Positions 23,151 to 35,800 of a stretch of 64,000 nucleotides of DNA are shown here, one piece after another; position 1 is the stretch's first letter; the number at the start of each line of letters is the position of its first letter. Location: positions 4,035,172-4,099,171 of the forward strand of contig NC_089586.1 of assembly GCF_019320115.1 (NCBI RefSeq). The letters are read 5' to 3'. The position numbers and the translations under genes were made by a program. The notes under the pieces were generated by a model. The model made no database searches, was not told where the DNA came from, and saw nothing but the letters and a program-made list of their open reading frames with translations. Origin of the DNA: Miscanthus floridulus. Its lineage: Eukaryota > Streptophyta > Magnoliopsida > Poales > Poaceae.

Positions 23151-25526
23151 TGAAGGGTCGAGATGGCAGACTAGAGGGGGGGTGAATAGTCTTTTCTAAA
23201 ATTAATCACGTCGGCTAACCGATACAAATGCGGAATTAAAACTATCGGTCTAGCCAAGACTACACCCCACTATATATGTTCACTAGCACCTTGCAAGGAT
23301 AACAATTATGCAACAAAGGTACCGGGCTAGCTAGAGCTCTCCTAAACAATTCTAGGAGCAAGGTTACACAAACCTATGCCACTAGTACTTTAAGCAACAA
23401 GGGAGCTCCTACACATGCTAGTAAGTAAAAGCACAAAGCTAACTAAGCTCACTAGCAATGCTCAATAACAAGGCAACCAATGCCTAATTAGAGAGCGCAA
23501 ATACTTAGTTACACAAACTAAGCAATGTGACTAACAAGGTTACTAAAACCAAATTAGCCATGCAATGGAGCTACTTCTATGCTACACAAGCAAGAAGGTA
23601 ATTAGCAAGCTACACAAGCTATCTAATTACAAGAGCAACTACACAAGCTTAATATGTATAAAGGTAATTGCAAGCTTGTGTAATGGGGATGCAAACCAAC
23701 AGGAAGAATAAGGTTGACACGATGATTTTTCTCCCGAGGTTCACATGTTTGCCAACACGCTAGTCCCCGTTGTGTCGACCGCTCACTTGGTGGTTCGACG
23801 GCTAATTGGCATCACCCGCCAAGCCCGCACGTCGGGCACCGCAAGAACCTACCCCTTGAGTGAGGGTAGCTCAATGACACGCTTTACTAAAGTTGCTCTT
23901 CGTGGCTCCTGTGGGGCGAGCACAATGCCCCTCACAAGCACTTCTCCGGAGCACCGCACAAGCTTCTTGCGCGCTTTGATGGAGACCACCACCAAGCCGT
24001 CTAGGAGGTGGCAACCTCCAAGAGTAACAAGCACCACCGGCTTGCAACTCGATCACCTAGTGCCACTCGATGCAACCTCATGATGCAATCGCACTAGAAT
24101 CGCTCACTCACACAATTGAATGATCACTATCAAGTATGTGTGAGATGGAGGGCTCCTAAGCACTCCCAAGCATGGACACAAAGTCCCCCAAGGTGCTCCA
24201 CACCAGCCATGGCCGAAGGCCACTTCTATTTATAGCCCCAAGGGCTAAACTAGCTGTTACCCCTTCACTGGGCAACGGTCGGGCCGACCGAACGCTCTGA
24301 TCGTGTTGACCGGACACTGGACCTCAGCGTCCGGTCGCCCGTAGATAGCCACGTGTCTCGGTTCCAACGGTTACTTGACTTGACCGAACGCAGCAGCTTT
24401 CAACTGACCGGACACTAAACCCCCAGCGTTTGGTCGTTTCCAGTAAGGTACCGACCTCGACTGGACGCGTCTGGTCACACTTGATCGGACGCAGCCAGCG
24501 TCCGGTCACACTCTAGCTTCTGCGTTATCGTACGTCAGCCTGACCGGACGCAGCCTGCCAGCGTCCGGTGCATTCAGATCCAGCGTCTGGTCAGTTGACC
24601 GACGCCAGCATCTTCGCGACCAACTCATTTTCACTTCTAACTTCTTCACCCTTGCTCCAATGTGCTAACCACCAAGAATTTGCATCCGGCGCAATAGAAA
24701 ATAGGCATCACATTTTCTCGAAAGCGCCGAATCCACCAAGTGTACACCATCATGTAAACACCACCTCCTTTGTAAATGTGCCAACACCACCAAGTGTACA
24801 CCATCATGTGTATGTGTGTTAGCATTTTTACAATCATTTCCCAAAGGATGTTAGCCACTCAACTTGCCACGCCACTCGATCCTAGCGACGATGCAAAGTT
24901 AGATCACTCGAGTGGCACTAGATGACCGATATGCAAACAAGTTTGCCCCTCTTGATAGTACGGCCATCTATCCTAAACCCGGTCATAAACTTCTCTACAC
25001 ACCTATGACCGGTGAAATGAAATGCCCTAGGTTATACCTTTGCCTTGCGCATTCCATTCCATCTCCTCCAACGTCGATGCAACACATGCACCAACACGAT
25101 CAACAATGATATGATCCACTTCATATCATCACGTGATCATATTGGTTTATCGATCTTGACTTTACTTGCTCTTCACTGTTGCCATCGTCCATCGGCGTCA
25201 AGTCTTGCTCAAGCTTCACCACCACGCGGTCCATCACTCCAAAGCCTTCGACTTGCCCTTCACGCTTGCAACCGGTCCATCAAGCCAAGTCTTGTCTTGA
25301 TCTTCTCCACCTTGATCACATGACTCAATGTCATGTCTCATGTGCATTTAAGCTCCTTCATCATCACATGTGTGAGCTTTGCAACATCTCCAAGCCATTT
25401 TCACCTTCATGGCATATGTTGCTCACACACATGTACCTGTAGACTAATCACCTGTGTATCTCACATAAATACAATTAGTCCACCTAGGTTGTCACTCAAT
25501 TACCAAAACCAAACAAGGACCTTTCA
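23151..25526 (+). mobile_element. Solo-LTR-like repeat, copy 2 (2.38 kb), nested in element A
   Basis: Flanked by CAGAG at 23146-23150 and 25527-25531, it starts TGAAGGGTCG and ends GACCTTTCA, matching the 9279-11438 repeat over the start, the GTCCGGTC-rich middle, the CACCAAGTGTACA region and the end. A TATA-like CTATTTATAG at about 24225-24234 fits an LTR promoter. It contains a local duplication around 24733-24805, where CCACCAAGTGTACACCATCA occurs twice. No coding region is supported. It lies between the primer site and gag of element A, so it inserted after A. Confidence 0.75.
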
Positions 25527-25599
25527 CAGAGCCCGCCATGGTAAAGGTGGTGGAAAAGTGGGCCATCCGATGCCTAAAAAGTGTTGAACGTATAGCGTC

Positions 25600-25620
25600 A
25601 TCCCCACGGATGACGCCAAC
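25600..25620 (-). other. Primer-binding-site region of element A
   Basis: Immediately below the 5' LTR the minus strand reads GTTGGCGTCATCCGTGGGGA. The same GTTGGCG start follows the 5' LTR of element B (48229). The tRNA it pairs with cannot be named with confidence. Confidence 0.55.
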
Positions 25621-26883
25621 TGTCGGTGAAGAAAGTGACCAACAAGTAAATATTTATAGTTTTGTCGTATGTTGTCATCGAAGGTGGCCTAGCACTCAAT
25701 GACACATGGTTCATACTGGCTCATGCAACATGCCCTATGTCTAGTTTGAGTCGGTCGGTGACTTTATTCCTAAGCCTAGGTGCTCAAAGTTTGCAGTGGG
25801 GTTACAAACAAGAAGGAGAAAGATGGGGTGTACAAGAGGTCCGGTCGGCTCTGGTCAGAAGGGCCGAGAGCGATAGGGGCTCCGCTATGAGCTAAGTGTT
25901 CAAGCGAGTGCTTGAGGTCCAAACCTGGCGGTTCTGTGGTTGTGAGCTAGTGAACTTGATCGATCTGGATTTGCCTTTGATCAACCTGGATCAACTGAGT
26001 CTTTTGGGAGAGAGCGCATCCCCTTTTATAGATGAAGGGGATGGCCTTATAAGTGAGAGGGAGAGAGTACGAATGCTTCTAAGTCTTGTTGCCCATGCCC
26101 GCGGGTGCAGGATGATGGCAGGTGCCCACAACACTGTTGGATGTCGGATGCACGTGGGAGGCTACGTCGTTTTATTCGAGTATGGCCGTATGGCAGATGT
26201 CGGTACCTACTATACTGTTGATGCCCAGAGGCATGTGAGGAGTTTCACCATGTTCACTCGGTATGGTAAATGTCGGCACCCATAACACTGTTGATGCCTA
26301 GAGGCATGTGAGGGGCCTTACCGTATGGGAGTTAATGGTGCCCACAATACTGTAGAGGAAAATGTCGGCGCCTACAACACTATTTGTGTCAGGGAGGTTG
26401 TAGAATACTATTTCTACTGGTGTACAGGGTACAATCCCTGGTATTGTGGTTTGACTTGTGCACCTTGTTTTGCTTTCTCCGTTCGTTCCCTGGTCTTTTT
26501 CGAGCGGGCGTCCTCGGTCGGTTTGTTCTAGTCGGCTCTGGTTGCACCAGTCAGAGAAGAGCAGTGAGCAGGGTCTTTGCATACCCTAGTCGGAGATGTG
26601 GGGTCGGAGTTGGAGGTAGTGTTTTGCTAGGCCTTCCGATTGGAGAGACCGTCTAGAAGCGGGCTAGAGACCGAAACGGGCACTTCGGTCGGAGAGGTGG
26701 GCCGGAGTCAGAAGGCGGGTGCCATTCCTCCTCGGCCAGACCTTCCAGTCGGTGATTGGATTGCCCTTCTAGCCTATCATTCAGATACTTGGGCCGGCCC
26801 ATGAGTTGTGCATTTTGCCTTCTTGGGCCGAGCCTTTGTTAGGAAGCCGATCCGTGAGGGACCCCGAGTTTATGAACTCGACA
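25621..26883 (-). repeat. 5' LTR of element A (1,263 bp)
   Basis: Minus strand: starts TGTCGAGTTC at 26883 and ends CCGACA at 25621. A TATA box (CTATAAAAGGGG) lies around 26030-26041. It aligns throughout with 12297-13549, with scattered substitutions and small indels visible by eye. Confidence 0.85.
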
Positions 26884-26888
26884 CATTT

Positions 26889-28458
26889 GTTCCTTAAAAG
26901 TTGATGAAGACCAGACATCATTGAAAATTGGAATCTAGAGTCGCATCGGCTGAATATTTTGATCAATGATTTCAAGGATGATTCTAACATGTTCGACCAA
27001 CAGTGGTTAGATACTGCTCGAGGCCACCATACGTTAAGATTTTTTCGTTTGTTTAGGCCAGCGCCACTTCCAACTTCTTCGGCGACAACCAGGGATGCCA
27101 GGAGCTGGCAGAGGTCGTCGAGCAGGCCGCAAAGCACACTGAGGTGATCAGGCTCAGAATGGAGGTATATACATGCGGATGTGAGGTATATATTCTTTAT
27201 TCCTTGCTTTTCCTATCACTTGTGAACAAACTATCATAGGGAAAGTATGCTATCTAAATAGTTGATGAATGAGATATGGTATGATGAAAAGAACATTGCT
27301 TCTTTTGCAAAGTACTTGGGAAATTTTATTACAAAAATTCAAAATCAATAGCTTGTCTCCTCGATGATGTTGAATTTTCTACCAAGGCCATATGTTATTA
27401 TTAAAAACCTTCCACATAAGCTGCTTATTTTGTGTTGAGTTTTATCAAGACTCGTTGACCCTTGTTGAGAGATTTATCATGCTCCCAAGATCAAGATCAC
27501 GTACACGCTACATATGTGTGCTGCTTCTACACTAGAAGTACGCAAAAACATGCTTTTCATCCACCTCAAAATGTTCTACTCCTACACTAGGAGAAGACAA
27601 AAAATATGTTTGCTAGGTTTTATCAGAATAAATGCTCCAAGTTCTTAATAGTATTTCTCTCAAAAGTTGTTGTAAAAAGAGACATGGGTTATGCAAAAAT
27701 ATAAAAAGATGAACACAAAAGAGGTCCAAAGTAAAAAAGAAAAAAAGGAAAAAGAAAAAGAGATGAGAATAAAGATAACCCATGTTCTCACAAAAATATT
27801 CCACAAGAGAGAAATATATTTCAGAGAGCATAGTAGGATTAGGTTAGCCACTAAATATTCCACACACATGCACATCTTGATCTAAGAGTATGACACTTCT
27901 CTTCTTGGATCCAGGGTTTGACTTTACGATACGCAAGGTAAGTATGCTACATACTTTGTTCCTACCCGAACTCCACATAAGCATTTTAGAAGTAGGGTAA
28001 ATAGAGGTGAAACAATATCTTGGTGAGGAACTATGCACATTGAGCGATCTGAGAGAATCATTTGGGGAGCAAAGCTATGTTTTAATTTAAAAATCTTTCA
28101 AAAAAACCCAAGTTTTCTGAGCAGGAGAAGTGAGGATGACTGGATTCTAATCCATTCCATTCTTCAACCACCCAAGATGGCATGATAGACACTTCAAAGT
28201 TCACATGTATAGGTGAGGTTTGGAATAAGGTAATATTGCTACCAGTGAATTCTTAAGCTCCTTACCAATGATTTGAAAGCCGATTATAGTTATAAACTCG
28301 GGGGGCTAGCTCTTAATTGGCTAAAGCAGATGAACAGTCAACCCAAGTAAGTCATCAAAGCCAAGTATTGCAATCAGATGTCGCTGACTCACGAACGAAG
28401 ACCATCGGATTGAAATAGTTTGAAGCATGAAAATTCATACTCCGAACTAGGGGGCCTA
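26889..28458. other. Non-coding interior of the older host element (right block)
   Basis: This continues the sequence interrupted at 12291. It is AT-rich, with a short GC-richer patch at 27055-27160 that could be a captured gene fragment, and A-rich runs at 27730-27770. It ends in a polypurine-like GAACTAGGGGGCCTA immediately before the LTR at 28459. No gene is supported. Confidence 0.45.
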
Positions 28459-30200
28459 TGTTTACATCAAAATTTGGCCAGCCAGGAAATATCATTGGCA
28501 AGGAATGACACGAGGTGCATCATGTACGTACCAGAAAGGAAAGGAAATATTCTTTAGTATATTTGGAGACATATGACGTCTAGGAGCTCTTCATCGGCTA
28601 GAAAATATTATATTTTGGGAGAAGCATGATGTCCAAAGTTTCCTCACATGAAGATAAGGAAGAAGCAAGAGAGGCTAGAAGAATTGGTAATTTTATTGCC
28701 AATGGAGTCTATAGAAGGAAGCCATACAGACGTCAACTGTGAAGCGCATCAGCCATCGGCTCTCCTTCTTGTCTAGACAAACAAAAGACACGTCGGTCAA
28801 GGAAGCTTTATTAGTGGATTCTACAAAAGGGGAAACTAGAGTCCATGTATCTTAAAATTTCCTTTTCTTTTAGATTTATCTTGTTAGGCAAGTTTTGCAC
28901 TAGATCACCACGTGACCAACTAGGATTGTCTCAAGCCTCAGGGTATAAATATAAACACCGGCTATTGTAATCAGACATACACACATCAATCAAACTTAGT
29001 CTTTACTTTTTTGGCTTCATGCCAACCCTTAGGAGTAGGAGTAATGTAGCTTTTTGGCGAGTTCTTCAGCAAACGGGGCTGCATCAATTGATCGACCTCC
29101 AGCTTGCTTGTGAGTACTGTCACGACTTGTATTGTGCTTATAAAGCTACATCAGTTGATTGATCTTTTATGAGCCATAATATAAGTTAGTTATCGATCTC
29201 TATCGTAGTTTGTAAGGTTGCATTAGCTGATTGATCTCTTACGAATCATAATATAGATCAAAGTTATCGATCTTGTGTTAAATAACTTGTTGTTTAATAC
29301 AATATCACCAGTTATTAAATCTGCTAAGATTAGTAAGACTTTCCTTGCTATTTTGGGTTGATTCACCAGTTATCGATTTTGCTATAATTAATGTTTTATT
29401 AATTATACCTAAATCACCCGATCAAGATAGAGATAGATCGGCATCATATCATCTTAATTGGTCATCCTCTGATCTGGTCATGCTTCAAATCTTATAATCG
29501 ATGACTTTATTCTGCTAGATCGGCTATTTTATCTCTATTCTAGTCAAACATAGTATGCATCCAAATACATGTTTTAATCTCAAATAAACTCACTAGTTAA
29601 TGAGATCTAATCTAATGATACTATCATAGCTGCATCGATCCGGTGGAACCTCACTGGTAAGACTTTGGATTAGAGATTATCGATTAGTGGCTTTATTCAT
29701 GATCGAGATATGTACTCTGTTTGTTTGCTATGCATGCATTGGCTATTTTAGCCGATTCGTCTGTGCTTTCACACAATAGCATGTTTTTTATGAACCTGTC
29801 AATATATAGATGGTTTTATAGATTCTTTGGCTTTAGTTTGTTATCATTATCATAGCTATATCGATCCGATCGAACCTCATTATTGATGGTAACATATTAG
29901 ATTCAGAGCATTTGTAGATTCATTTGTACTAGACAGTCAATTTATTCGCATGTTGTATCCTTTTTCATCAAATTTATTGGCTCAACGTTTTATATCGATC
30001 ATGTTATATTTAGCCGATGATTTTTCTGATGTTCCATGAGCATCGTTTATTTCGATTTGTATCATTATTGTTTAATATTAGCCGATAATTCTTGATTCAA
30101 AGGTCTTCATTCCATGAATACGCTGGATATAGACTATTTAGTCGATAGCCCCATTGAATCGGCTATCTAGCCACATATTGGAACTGTCTGGTACAACACC
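28459..30200 (+). repeat. LTR (probably 3' LTR) of the older plus-strand element
   Basis: The start is TGTTTACATCAAAATTTGG directly after a polypurine-like tract. A TATA box (TATAAAT, 28944-28950) is followed by a leader-like stretch and by AGGAGTAGGAG near 29030, a layout I associate with Tat-group LTRs in grasses. The AT-rich rest carries many AGCCGAT/ATCGGCT words. I cannot fix the 3' end, which lies somewhere between about 30190 and 30270, and the partner LTR is not in the window. Confidence 0.5.
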
Positions 30201-30269
30201 GATATATTCCACCTTAAACTACTGATTATTATATCCTTGTCAATTACATGGTCAAATTGATTGGCGCGC

Positions 30270-30946
30270 CTTTGATCTCAAAACTAAATGTTCTTATGTT
30301 GAAGCTAAGCAGATCTTCAAATTCATTCTGTTAAGATCATCTGGTTTGCTATGTGTTTGGTCACATTGTCATATTTTTGTGTCAATAGGTATGAATTAAA
30401 ATTTACTTATGTATTGGTAGTAATATCATACATTTTTATTAAGCTAGGTCAGCATGTGAAGTCACGTTTCTTGATTCTACGTCTTGACGTTACCGTTTCC
30501 ATATCCTGACTGTTATCAACGTGTTTTCGTTCGAATTGGTTCAATTTTTTTCATTTCCTATGAACCTTGTTTTCATTCCTATTCTTGGCCTTACCAATTT
30601 TGATTTTGTTGCAGTAACAAAATGTAAAACGAAAACAGGAAAGAGGCTATTCTGGTCGACCCAATTTGTCCCTAATTAATGGAAGCAGTACAGTTTTGTA
30701 ATTTTTTTTTGGTACAAACATTTTTGAAAAAAAAAAGAATTATGAAAAATATTTTCTTTTTTTTAGCAAAAAAACAAACAAACAGCCCAATCTTTCTGGC
30801 GGACGAAACCCAATTCAAACAGCGGCTCGGCCCAACGCAATTCCATCGGCCTGGCCGCTGGCGGCCTGTCCGGCGCTCTCCGTTCCACCTCCACCTGTCG
30901 CCATAGTCCAGTCGTCCTCCGCCCTGCCCCGGCTGGGCGATCCCAC
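30270..30946 (+). promoter_or_regulatory. Upstream region and leader of the AIG2-like gene
   Basis: No coding sequence is seen. AT-rich DNA with T- and A-runs (30695-30780) changes sharply to a GC-rich, pyrimidine-rich leader (about 30790-30946) in front of the ATG, as is usual for grass genes. No clear TATA box was found. Confidence 0.4.
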
Positions 30947-31777
30947 ATGGCGTCGCCTCCTCCCGTGGCGGCCGCGGGGCCTCACAGCGTCTTCGTGTAC
31001 GGCACTCTGATGTCGGCGGAGGTGGTGCGGGTCCTCCTGGGCCGAGCACCACCCTCCTCCCCCGCGCTCCTCCCCGACCACCGCAGGTTCAGCATCAGGG
31101 GCCGCGTCTACCCGGCCATCCTCCCCGCCCGTGGCCACGCGGTGAGCGGAAAGGTCCGCGTCCGCCTCTCACTCTCTACGCGCCAGCCGTAACCCGTCGC
31201 AAATACGGCAGAAACATGGAGGCGAAGGCCACCGAGACAGCTCCCGTCTGAATCCGTTGCCTCTGCTCCGTCCAGGTTCTCAAGGAGCTCACCGACAGGG
31301 AACTCCATGTGTTCGACATGTTCGAGGACGAGGAGTATGTGAAGACAACCGTCGAAGTCTCACTGGCTGTGAGTACATTGCAACCGTATCTGCACCATCT
31401 GATTCTGATCGACTGCCCATGCTTACTACCTTCGCATTGTTCTGAACTTCTGATCCTTAGTAGCTCAGATGGTTAATGGTTTCATTTTCAACGATGAAAA
31501 AAAGATGGTCTGGGGGTTTTGCAGGATGCACCGGAGAAATCACTCGGCTACGCGTACATATGGGGCAACGAGCGTGATCCTGACCTCCACGGGGAATGGG
31601 ATTTTGAGGTCTGACTGAATGTCACCGTATGATGTTCGTGTTTGTGTCTGTAATTGTATGGTGATTCGATTTGTATTGATGTCTCGGTTTCTGGTCTGTA
31701 GGAGTGGAAGGAAGGTGCATTTGAAGGACTACCTCGAGATGACTCAGGAATTCATGCAGGAACTCGGGCAATTTTAA
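30947..31777 (+). CDS. AIG2-like / gamma-glutamylcyclotransferase-fold protein, possible 3' frameshift
   Basis: The exons are 30947-31153, 31276-31368, 31525-31608 and a last exon starting at 31702 or 31715. All have GT...AG borders in phase 0. The protein starts MASPPPVAAAG and carries the family's VFVYGTLM motif at residues 15-22, the substrate-loop signature of the GGCT/AIG2 fold, then FSIRGRVYPAI, the FDMFEDEEY block with the acidic residues used in catalysis in this family, and AYIWGN...GEWDFE. Members are small cytosolic proteins of about 165-185 aa. Here, acceptor 31702 keeps EWKE but then shifts into an unrelated frame ending at 31803. Acceptor 31715 gives VHLKDYLEMTQEF, which fits the family, and ends at 31777. 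The usual last 15-20 residues are missing. It is either a shortened functional allele or an early pseudogene. Confidence 0.8.
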
Positions 31778-31803
31778 ACACTTCTCCCCTGGTTTGTAAC
31801 TAA

Positions 31804-32640
31804 ACAGGATCCTTGCAAATTACCATAGAATAATCTGTGTCATAGTATAGCCTCTTGTGCTCATATAGAGTCGACGAGTGATTGCTCCACGATGCATTTC
31901 TTCTGTGTTTTTGGAACATACAGATGTTACTTGAGCCATTTGGATGTGAACAAATCGACTCTTCTCTTCTGCCTGTTTTTGCTGTGCTGTCCTGTGAAAT
32001 GATAAGGTTTCTGCTTCCTACTAGATGCCTACCACTAGCAGTGAAGTTTACTGCTCTATATATTGGTCACCAACGATTAGGATCTGGATCTGACTAGTTG
32101 GCAGTAAAAAGTATATACAGAAATCTGTCAAACTTTACCAAAATGAGATGTATAGAGTTTCCTCGTAGTGACTGATAAAACCTGGTTATAGTCAAACAAA
32201 GTGCACCTACAAAATGGACACTGACAGGTTGTCCATTTGTAGATTTTCTGAAACTAGATAAGGAATAGCAATGGGCAAAAACAAGTAAGAATAGCAAGCA
32301 TATGCCAGTTCACTTAAATGGGCCATTCACATTGGACAAATAGTACTAATCAGTAGAACCTCTTTAATCTGCTTCAGTATTTTCTGAACTGAGACTCATA
32401 GTGCTACATGGGTTTCAAGCAACCCCAGGAGCAGTTAAATACAGAATTACAAATACTCTCCACCAAAATACTTTATCTTCAGATCTGCCTACTCTGCCTG
32501 AAGTTTGGATTTTGCCTAACCCTCTGTCCGACATTTCGACTTGCCACAGCTCTAGGTAAGTTTCATTCTTCTTGCCTACATTGTTTCAACCAAGAAAAGT
32601 ACACATATATCTAAAACATACCCTAATCTGAGGAGTGCTC
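31804..32640. other. Intergenic between AIG2-like and ARF genes
   Basis: AT-rich DNA between the 3' ends of two convergent genes. The ORFs here are short and not protein-like. It must contain the 3' UTRs of both genes, but I could not place polyadenylation signals with confidence. Confidence 0.4.
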
Positions 32641-32843
32641 TCCCAGCTATAAAAGCCTAGACGTCTACAGCATCCTGCATTGCTTGGCGATAATTCTGTA
32701 GATGGCTGGACACTGGTTGCTTTTTGCAACCATAGTTCTCACCTCCCATTCTGAATTCATAATTGTGAAATGCAGTTCAACAACTAACACAGGGATAAAA
32801 GGAAATACTGTAAGCAAACTGTGTGTACGTACCTGTGATCCGG

Positions 32844-35800
32844 TCATTCAAATTGGTCGTAGAAGCCGATCGAAGGGTTACCAGGGTTCTGGTCACAGCG
32901 AGGCTTCCAGGCATTCCCACCATCTGAGCTGCTGCAAGCCTGGTTGGAGAGGACATTGTTCCCCAAATCACCATCTAAGCTCATCTGTTGCACTTCTTGG
33001 GGGGATAGGATCCTAATGCACTTCACACAATTCACAAACTCCCTGTATAATTCACATCACATTTTATTATGATAATAACCAACGAAATTCTTCTTCTATC
33101 ATTTATATTCAGTGCATTTACAAAATTTACACACCCTATAAGCTTCAGCATATGCTTATCAATAAAAAGGAAGACACAGGCACATTGCTGTTCACTTTTG
33201 TACATTTTTTTTACTATATTACATTCCTAGACAGTATACACATCTACATTGGGCACTTCTACAATATTATTTTCTTGACAAATTTTCATAGTGAATACAA
33301 AATTTAATATAAAGCAAAAGTAGGAACATAAACTTACTCCCATGGGTCATCACCGAGAAGTAGGATGTCATCCTCATGGTCCTTGTAGACTAACTTCCAG
33401 CCTACTCTCTGTCGGTCCTCAAGTTGGCCCTCTATACCAAACATGCGGGCCAAAGCATGCTTCAATTCTTCATATCCAGAGAACCTACCTATGTCAATAG
33501 ACCGGCCTACAGCTCCACGCTTGTAGACCTACAGGATTTATGTTACAGTCACTTTTATGAAAATGTTAGGTTTACATTCAAAAGAATGAATGGCCATAGC
33601 AAACAAAGCACATGCTCAAGAGTTTATGGCTCCAGAGTGAGCATGGTCATAGAAGGTCCCAATTGCCAAGTGTCCAGTCCTTGACAAGCTTTTAAAGCAA
33701 TATGTGACCACCTCATAAACCATACATCCAAGCAAGCATTAATACACCTATCTCGTTTGAATGGTGATTTCAAAACTGCTTGACAGTAGCTGACTACTCA
33801 ATTGACATAATAGCATGGCACCATATACTAGCACAGCTAAAACCATAAATGCGCTCTTGAAAAGACAGTTATACATTTGCTTTTCTACTAGTCTGAATAT
33901 GACAGAATTTTGACTACCCTTTCCTTAAACTTTTTTACATGTGAACTTTTTACATGTACTTCACATATATTGTCATATCTGCTCCAATATTTCATCTTAT
34001 ATTTGGTGTACAGAAGTGTATTCCATTCTTCCATTAAAGTCCCGCAATTCAATATTCAGGAATTAGTAAATACAACAACAAAAGTATACCATTGAATGTT
34101 ATAATATCAGTAAGTTGGGTTATTTAAAGAAGCACAAACCTTTGTGAATGTCCGCATTCTCTGTGGTGGAGGTGGAGGGGGCCAAGAATTTCTGTTCAAC
34201 ATGGCACCATCGTTGATTGCAGAATCAATTGAGTTAAAAGCTATATCAGACTGACCGAATGACTGTGAAACCATGGAGGTTGAGATCTCTTGTTGGGCAT
34301 CCTTTTGTATTTGGTAATTGTTCTCAACATCAGTTGACAAATTAGGCTGACACTTCACAGGATTAAGTGCACTTACCAACAAGCCTTCTGTTTCCATAGG
34401 AAAGCCCAATGGACCATCATTGTTGATCCCAAAGAAGGCATTGTTAGTTGGATCCACTTCTTGAATTTCCACATCTGGAAGTGCATCTTTGAACATTTGT
34501 TGCTGATTGAAGTTAGAAGTGAGGAATCCTTGATGCAAAAGTCCATCTGTTTGGGTAGGCCATAATGAAGTTGCTGATGAAGTTGTTTCCAGGTTGTCTG
34601 TTGATGGTACAATGTTCAAAAGATTGTCATGTCCAGTCCCAACAGTGGGTGACTTTGAGGTGATTACATTCTCCTTCAGATTATGGTTCAACTTCGACGA
34701 TTCCTTCATCATTATTGGAGTTGTTACAGCTTCACCAGATGTTGGAATTGACATCAGAGCAGACGATTGAGGCACCTTCTCCATGTTGACCTTGCAATGC
34801 TCATTCCTGCCAATGGTTGGGTGTGCCAAATGATTTCCGTTGTTGGCTGTAGAAGGTGATGTTGAGCAAGAAGGGATTTCCTCAGTTAGTACAGATTGTG
34901 TAGCACCTGGAATCATCAGTTGGCTTCCAGCTTTGGACAGAACGTTGGTTGATGAAATCGGTGGGAAGGCAACATCTGACACATCTGCAAGTGCAACTTG
35001 TTTCTGTGAAAGCTTCTGCTGTTCTTGCTTCATTGGTGGTGGCGCCTGTGATGCTTGCAGTGAAACTTTGCTATCTTGCTGAGGCACGATCCGCTGCTGG
35101 GCAAGTGAATGAGAACTCGATAGCTGCTGCATATCCAAAAGTAACTTCTGTTGTTCCTGTATTAGCGGTAATCGTGAGAGTGGAACTGCTGGCTGTGATA
35201 TAAGTGACTGCTGCTGTAGTTTCTGTAATAGCTGCAACTGAAGTTCTTGGTCAGACAATTGAGCCTGTTGACCAGCCAGATTCACAAGTTGACCTGGCGA
35301 CTTGTTTAGCTGCTGCTGATTCTGCTGCTGCTGCCGCTGCAGTTGCTGAAGTAAAAGCTGCTGTTGTTGCTGCAGTTGAAAATTCTGGTCCTGATGTTGC
35401 TGTGAAAGAAGCAGCTGTTGCTCACTGGTTCCCTGCTGGCACCTAGTTGGAAACGGCTGTTGTTGTTGCTGCGACTGCTGCTGCTGCATCTGAGTCTGGA
35501 TAATTACCTGGGCCTGGACAAGATTGGCTTGAGCCTGGCTTAGAGGAATTGCTTGGTTAACGGGCTGTTGTTGCCTCTGCTGGTTGCCAACTTCTTGCTT
35601 CAGTTCTTGATGATTGGTGATAGCATCAAGTTGATTACAAGACAACGATCCCTTGGCAAGCTCATTTATAGGTTGCATTTGCTGAGGGAGCTTGGAAGCA
35701 TTAAGCTGTACACTGTTTTGTTGCAGGAGATGGTTCTGAACATATAACTGCCTTGCAAGCTCAGCGGCACCAAGGTTTTGCATGGCAGGGTTACTTAGAG

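Larger units (their letters stand above)
12297..26883 (-). mobile_element. Tat-type Ty3/gypsy retrotransposon A, near complete, nested insert inside
   Basis: The two LTRs are at 26883-25621 (5') and 13549-12297 (3') on the minus strand. The target duplication is CATTT (26884-26888) against CGTTT (12292-12296), a single transition at a CpG. Between them lie a primer-site region just below 25620, gag-pol (22573-16796), a 3.2-kb 3' region with tandem repeats, and a polypurine tract next to the 3' LTR. A solo-LTR-like repeat (23151-25526) is inserted between the primer site and gag. Long 3' non-coding DNA with antisense coding sequence is characteristic of Tat elements. Gag-pol contains many stop codons, so the copy is dead. 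Confidence 0.85.

Noticed and set aside
30815..31138. Minus-strand ORFs over exon 1 of the AIG2-like gene
   Set aside because: Shadow frames of a GC-rich first exon; the plus-strand protein matches the family.
34840..35446. Plus-strand ORFs opposite the ARF glutamine region
   Set aside because: They are antisense shadows of the CAG-rich exon and give Ala/Val/Ser-rich nonsense.
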